This document shows, in pieces, positions 62,581-64,000 of a stretch of DNA of 64,000 nt. The translations under genes and the position numbers were made by a program. Each line of letters opens with the position of its first letter. The first letter of the stretch is position 1. A model generated the notes under the pieces. That model saw only the letters and a program-made list of their open reading frames with translations, ran no database searches and was not told the DNA's origin. The stretch is from an uncultured Clostridia bacterium. Its GTDB lineage: Bacteria; Bacillota; Clostridia; TANB77; CAG-508. Where the stretch lies: NCBI GenBank assembly GCA_934169725.1, contig CAKPOF010000001.1, positions 248,001 to 312,000 of the forward strand, in the 5' to 3' direction.

Positions 62581-63064
62581 ATAAATTACTTATTTCTTGT
62601 TTGGTATATATTGAGTATGCACAGGAAAGCAAAACAGATTTTAATAAATAAGTAGATTCATTTTTTGAATAAGTATCAATAAAATCTTTTTTATCAAATA
62701 CACATTCTAAGGCTTTTTCAAATAAGTTACAAAAATTATTATAGGTTAAATCAATGCTAGACTTGCTTAATGCTAAATCAATTAAAATTTTTATATCATT
62801 AATTTTATATACTTCTTTTAAAATACAAATAACAAAAAATTTAGCTAAATGATTTTTTGTATATTTTTTTTTGATAGGTGGTTCTATAATTTTATTTTTT
62901 ACATAATTGTTAATCATGTTTTTGGTTAGTATTAAATTACAGTCTTCTATATAAATACTTGATAAAGTATTATTTACAAGAGTAACAACTTGATCTAAAT
63001 ATAGATTTATATTTGGTAATTCATTCCATCTAGGAAGATGGATATTCATGTTTTCATAATTCAT
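62579..63064 (-). CDS. DUF1836-family putative regulator
   Basis: A 161-residue cytoplasmic protein. LPRWNELPNINLYLDQVVTLVN near 10-31 and ILTKNMINNYVKNKIIEPPIKKKYTKNHLAKFFVICILKEVYKI near 65-108 are the family signature. The second part resembles a MerR-like winged helix, which suggests DNA binding. The start has AAAGGG about 9 bases upstream on the minus strand. It is divergent from the acyl-CoA synthetase-like gene and the two promoters abut, so it may control that gene and itself. Confidence 0.85.
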   Translation of the reverse strand: MNYENMNIHLPRWNELPNINLYLDQVVTLVNNTLSSIYIEDCNLILTKNMINNYVKNKIIEPPIKKKYTKNHLAKFFVICILKEVYKINDIKILIDLALSKSSIDLTYNNFCNLFEKALECVFDKKDFIDTYSKNESTYLLKSVLLSCAYSIYTKQEISNL

Positions 63065-63086
63065 AATTTATAGTCCCTTTCATAAT

Positions 63087-63161
63087 ATGTAAACTTACAT
63101 TATATTATCATAATTAGAATTGATAGTCAATATTGACAAAGTTAAAGCAATGTGTTAATCT
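63087..63161. promoter_or_regulatory. Back-to-back divergent promoters with shared palindrome
   Basis: Plus strand: TTGACA (63133), 17 bases, TAATCT (63156). Minus strand: TTGACT (63125-63130), 17 bases, TAATAT (63102-63107). The two -35 boxes are two bases apart and lie within the palindrome GTCAATATTGAC (63126-63137). A second palindrome, ATGTAA-AC-TTACAT (63087-63100), sits just downstream of the minus-strand -10. Both are candidate operators. Confidence 0.72.
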
Positions 63162-63192
63162 GGTTTTAAAAACTAGATAAGGAGATAATATT

Positions 63193-64000
63193 ATGAAAAA
63201 TCAATTAAGAGAACTTCCAAGGTTTGAAAATGTAAAAGAGATTATATATAATTCAGTAAAGTTGTATCCTAATAATATAGCCTTTACTATAAAGAAAAAA
63301 GATAGTAATGAAATTAAATATACAAATATTACATATACAAAATTATTAGAAGATATAAATGCATTAGGAAGTGTTTTATATCAAAAAGGATTAAAGGGAA
63401 AAAGAATTGCAATTATAGGTAGAAATAGATATGAATGGTCAATATCTCATTTATCATGCTTATTAGGAGGAATTGTTTCAGTACCACTAGATAAAGATTT
63501 GCAAATGGATGAATTGGAAGAATCTTTAATTAGAAGTAAAGTTGATGCTATTATTTTTGATGAAAAATTATCAGAAAAATTAAAAGAAATACAAGCACGT
63601 AAAAAAACAAATTTAAAATATTATATATGTATGAGTAATTTTGAAGAATTTGAGAATATAGAAGAATTATTAAATGTTGGAAAAGACATGATGAAAAATG
63701 GAAATAATGAATATATGGATTGTAAGATTGATTCTAAAGATATGAGTATATTATTGTTTACATCAGGAACTACAGCTAAATCCAAAGCTGTAATGTTGTC
63801 TCAATATGGAATTGCTACAAATGTGTATGATATGCAAATTGTAGAAAATTTTTATGATACAGATGTTAATATTGCTTTTTTACCGTTTCATCATATATTT
63901 GGTTCAACTGGGATGATTGTAATGTTAGCGTGTGGAGTAAAAACTGTATTTCCAGATGGATTAAGATATATAAAACAAAATTTAATTGAATACAAGGTAT
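63193..64000 (+). CDS. AMP-binding long-chain acyl-CoA synthetase-like enzyme, 3' end cut by window
   Basis: The frame is open to the window end, 269 residues visible. It begins MKNQLRELPRFENVKEIIYNSVKLYPNNIAFTIKKK. The ATP-binding P-loop LLFTSGTTAKSKAVMLS lies near 191-207 and AFLPFHHIFGSTG near 230. This is the ANL superfamily: the enzyme adenylates a carboxylic acid, usually a fatty acid, for thioester formation. Substrate and C-terminal domain cannot be judged. AAGGAG lies 8 bases before ATG 63193. It is divergent from the DUF1836 gene. Confidence 0.85.
   Translation, partial: MKNQLRELPRFENVKEIIYNSVKLYPNNIAFTIKKKDSNEIKYTNITYTKLLEDINALGSVLYQKGLKGKRIAIIGRNRYEWSISHLSCLLGGIVSVPLDKDLQMDELEESLIRSKVDAIIFDEKLSEKLKEIQARKKTNLKYYICMSNFEEFENIEELLNVGKDMMKNGNNEYMDCKIDSKDMSILLFTSGTTAKSKAVMLSQYGIATNVYDMQIVENFYDTDVNIAFLPFHHIFGSTGMIVMLACGVKTVFPDGLRYIKQNLIEYKV

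Noticed and set aside
1..64000. CRISPR arrays, rRNA genes or a complete prophage or insertion sequence
   Set aside because: No regularly spaced repeats, rRNA motifs or intact transposase gene was seen on either strand.

Overview
The window is a very AT-rich stretch (few C/G bases outside RNA genes and repeats) of what looks like an uncultured, low-GC Gram-positive anaerobe of the Clostridia type. The signs are AGA-dominated arginine, AAGGAGG-type ribosome binding sites, LPxTG and sortase proteins, CpsB/C/D-type tyrosine phosphatase and kinase genes, FtsEX with CwlO/PcsB-like hydrolases, FeoAB and a dockerin. I do not assign a genus.

Layout. 0-5 kb: the end of a type IV pilus operon (two pilin-like proteins, PilB, PilT, PilC). 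5-7 kb: ROK sugar kinase and the C-terminal half of a split transketolase. 7.3-14.6 kb: cell-wall block (ftsE, ftsX, three tandem coiled-coil M23 peptidases, a Ctp protease, pgsA). 14.6-16.2 kb: greA and a convergent deoD. 16.2-19.3 kb: a decayed accessory island (helix-turn-helix remnant, LPQTG leucine-rich-repeat surface protein, serine-recombinase remnant, truncated polysialyltransferase-like gene). 19.4-21.8 kb: argS and a VanZ-like gene. 22-35.6 kb: one long operon for a surface polysaccharide (priming sugar transferase, glycosyltransferases, radical SAM protein, two pyruvyltransferase-type proteins, two FrhB-type Fe-S modules, EpsG-like polymerase, Wzx flippase). 35.7-38.6 kb: a secreted beta-helix/dockerin protein. 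38.7-40.1 kb: HigBA-like toxin-antitoxin. 40.2-45.2 kb: sortase with its probable substrate, then Wzz, BY-kinase and CpsB. 45.2-51 kb: glmM, a small membrane protein, asd (minus strand), feoA, feoB. 51.2-58.8 kb: recJ, relA/spoT, metallo-hydrolase, hisS, metG. 58.9-64 kb: polysaccharide deacetylase, a large unknown protein, tRNA-Leu(CAA), a DUF1836 gene and a divergent acyl-CoA synthetase-like gene cut by the window end.

Main discovery candidate: reading every frame, I find only four in-frame CGG codons in the window, and all four sit where a reading frame breaks. In each, skipping the C (AAA-C-GGA, AAA-C-GGA, AAT-C-GGA, AAT-C-GGT) restores the expected protein with glycine as the next residue. 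Two are in one gene, feoB, at two conserved Cys-Asn-Gly positions. This suggests +1 recoding at CGG, perhaps because CGG has no decoding tRNA here. An error or mutation process that inserts C before GG is the alternative to exclude.

Second, four copies of a roughly 170-220 bp palindromic element with terminal inverted repeats lie between genes. One has a perfect 8-bp target duplication, and the stems change in compensating ways between copies. Other points of note are stem-loops placed between ribosome binding site and start codon in two genes, an atypical LVYTG sorting signal overlapping its sortase gene, and pyruvyltransferase and FrhB modules that are fused in one gene and separate in the same operon.
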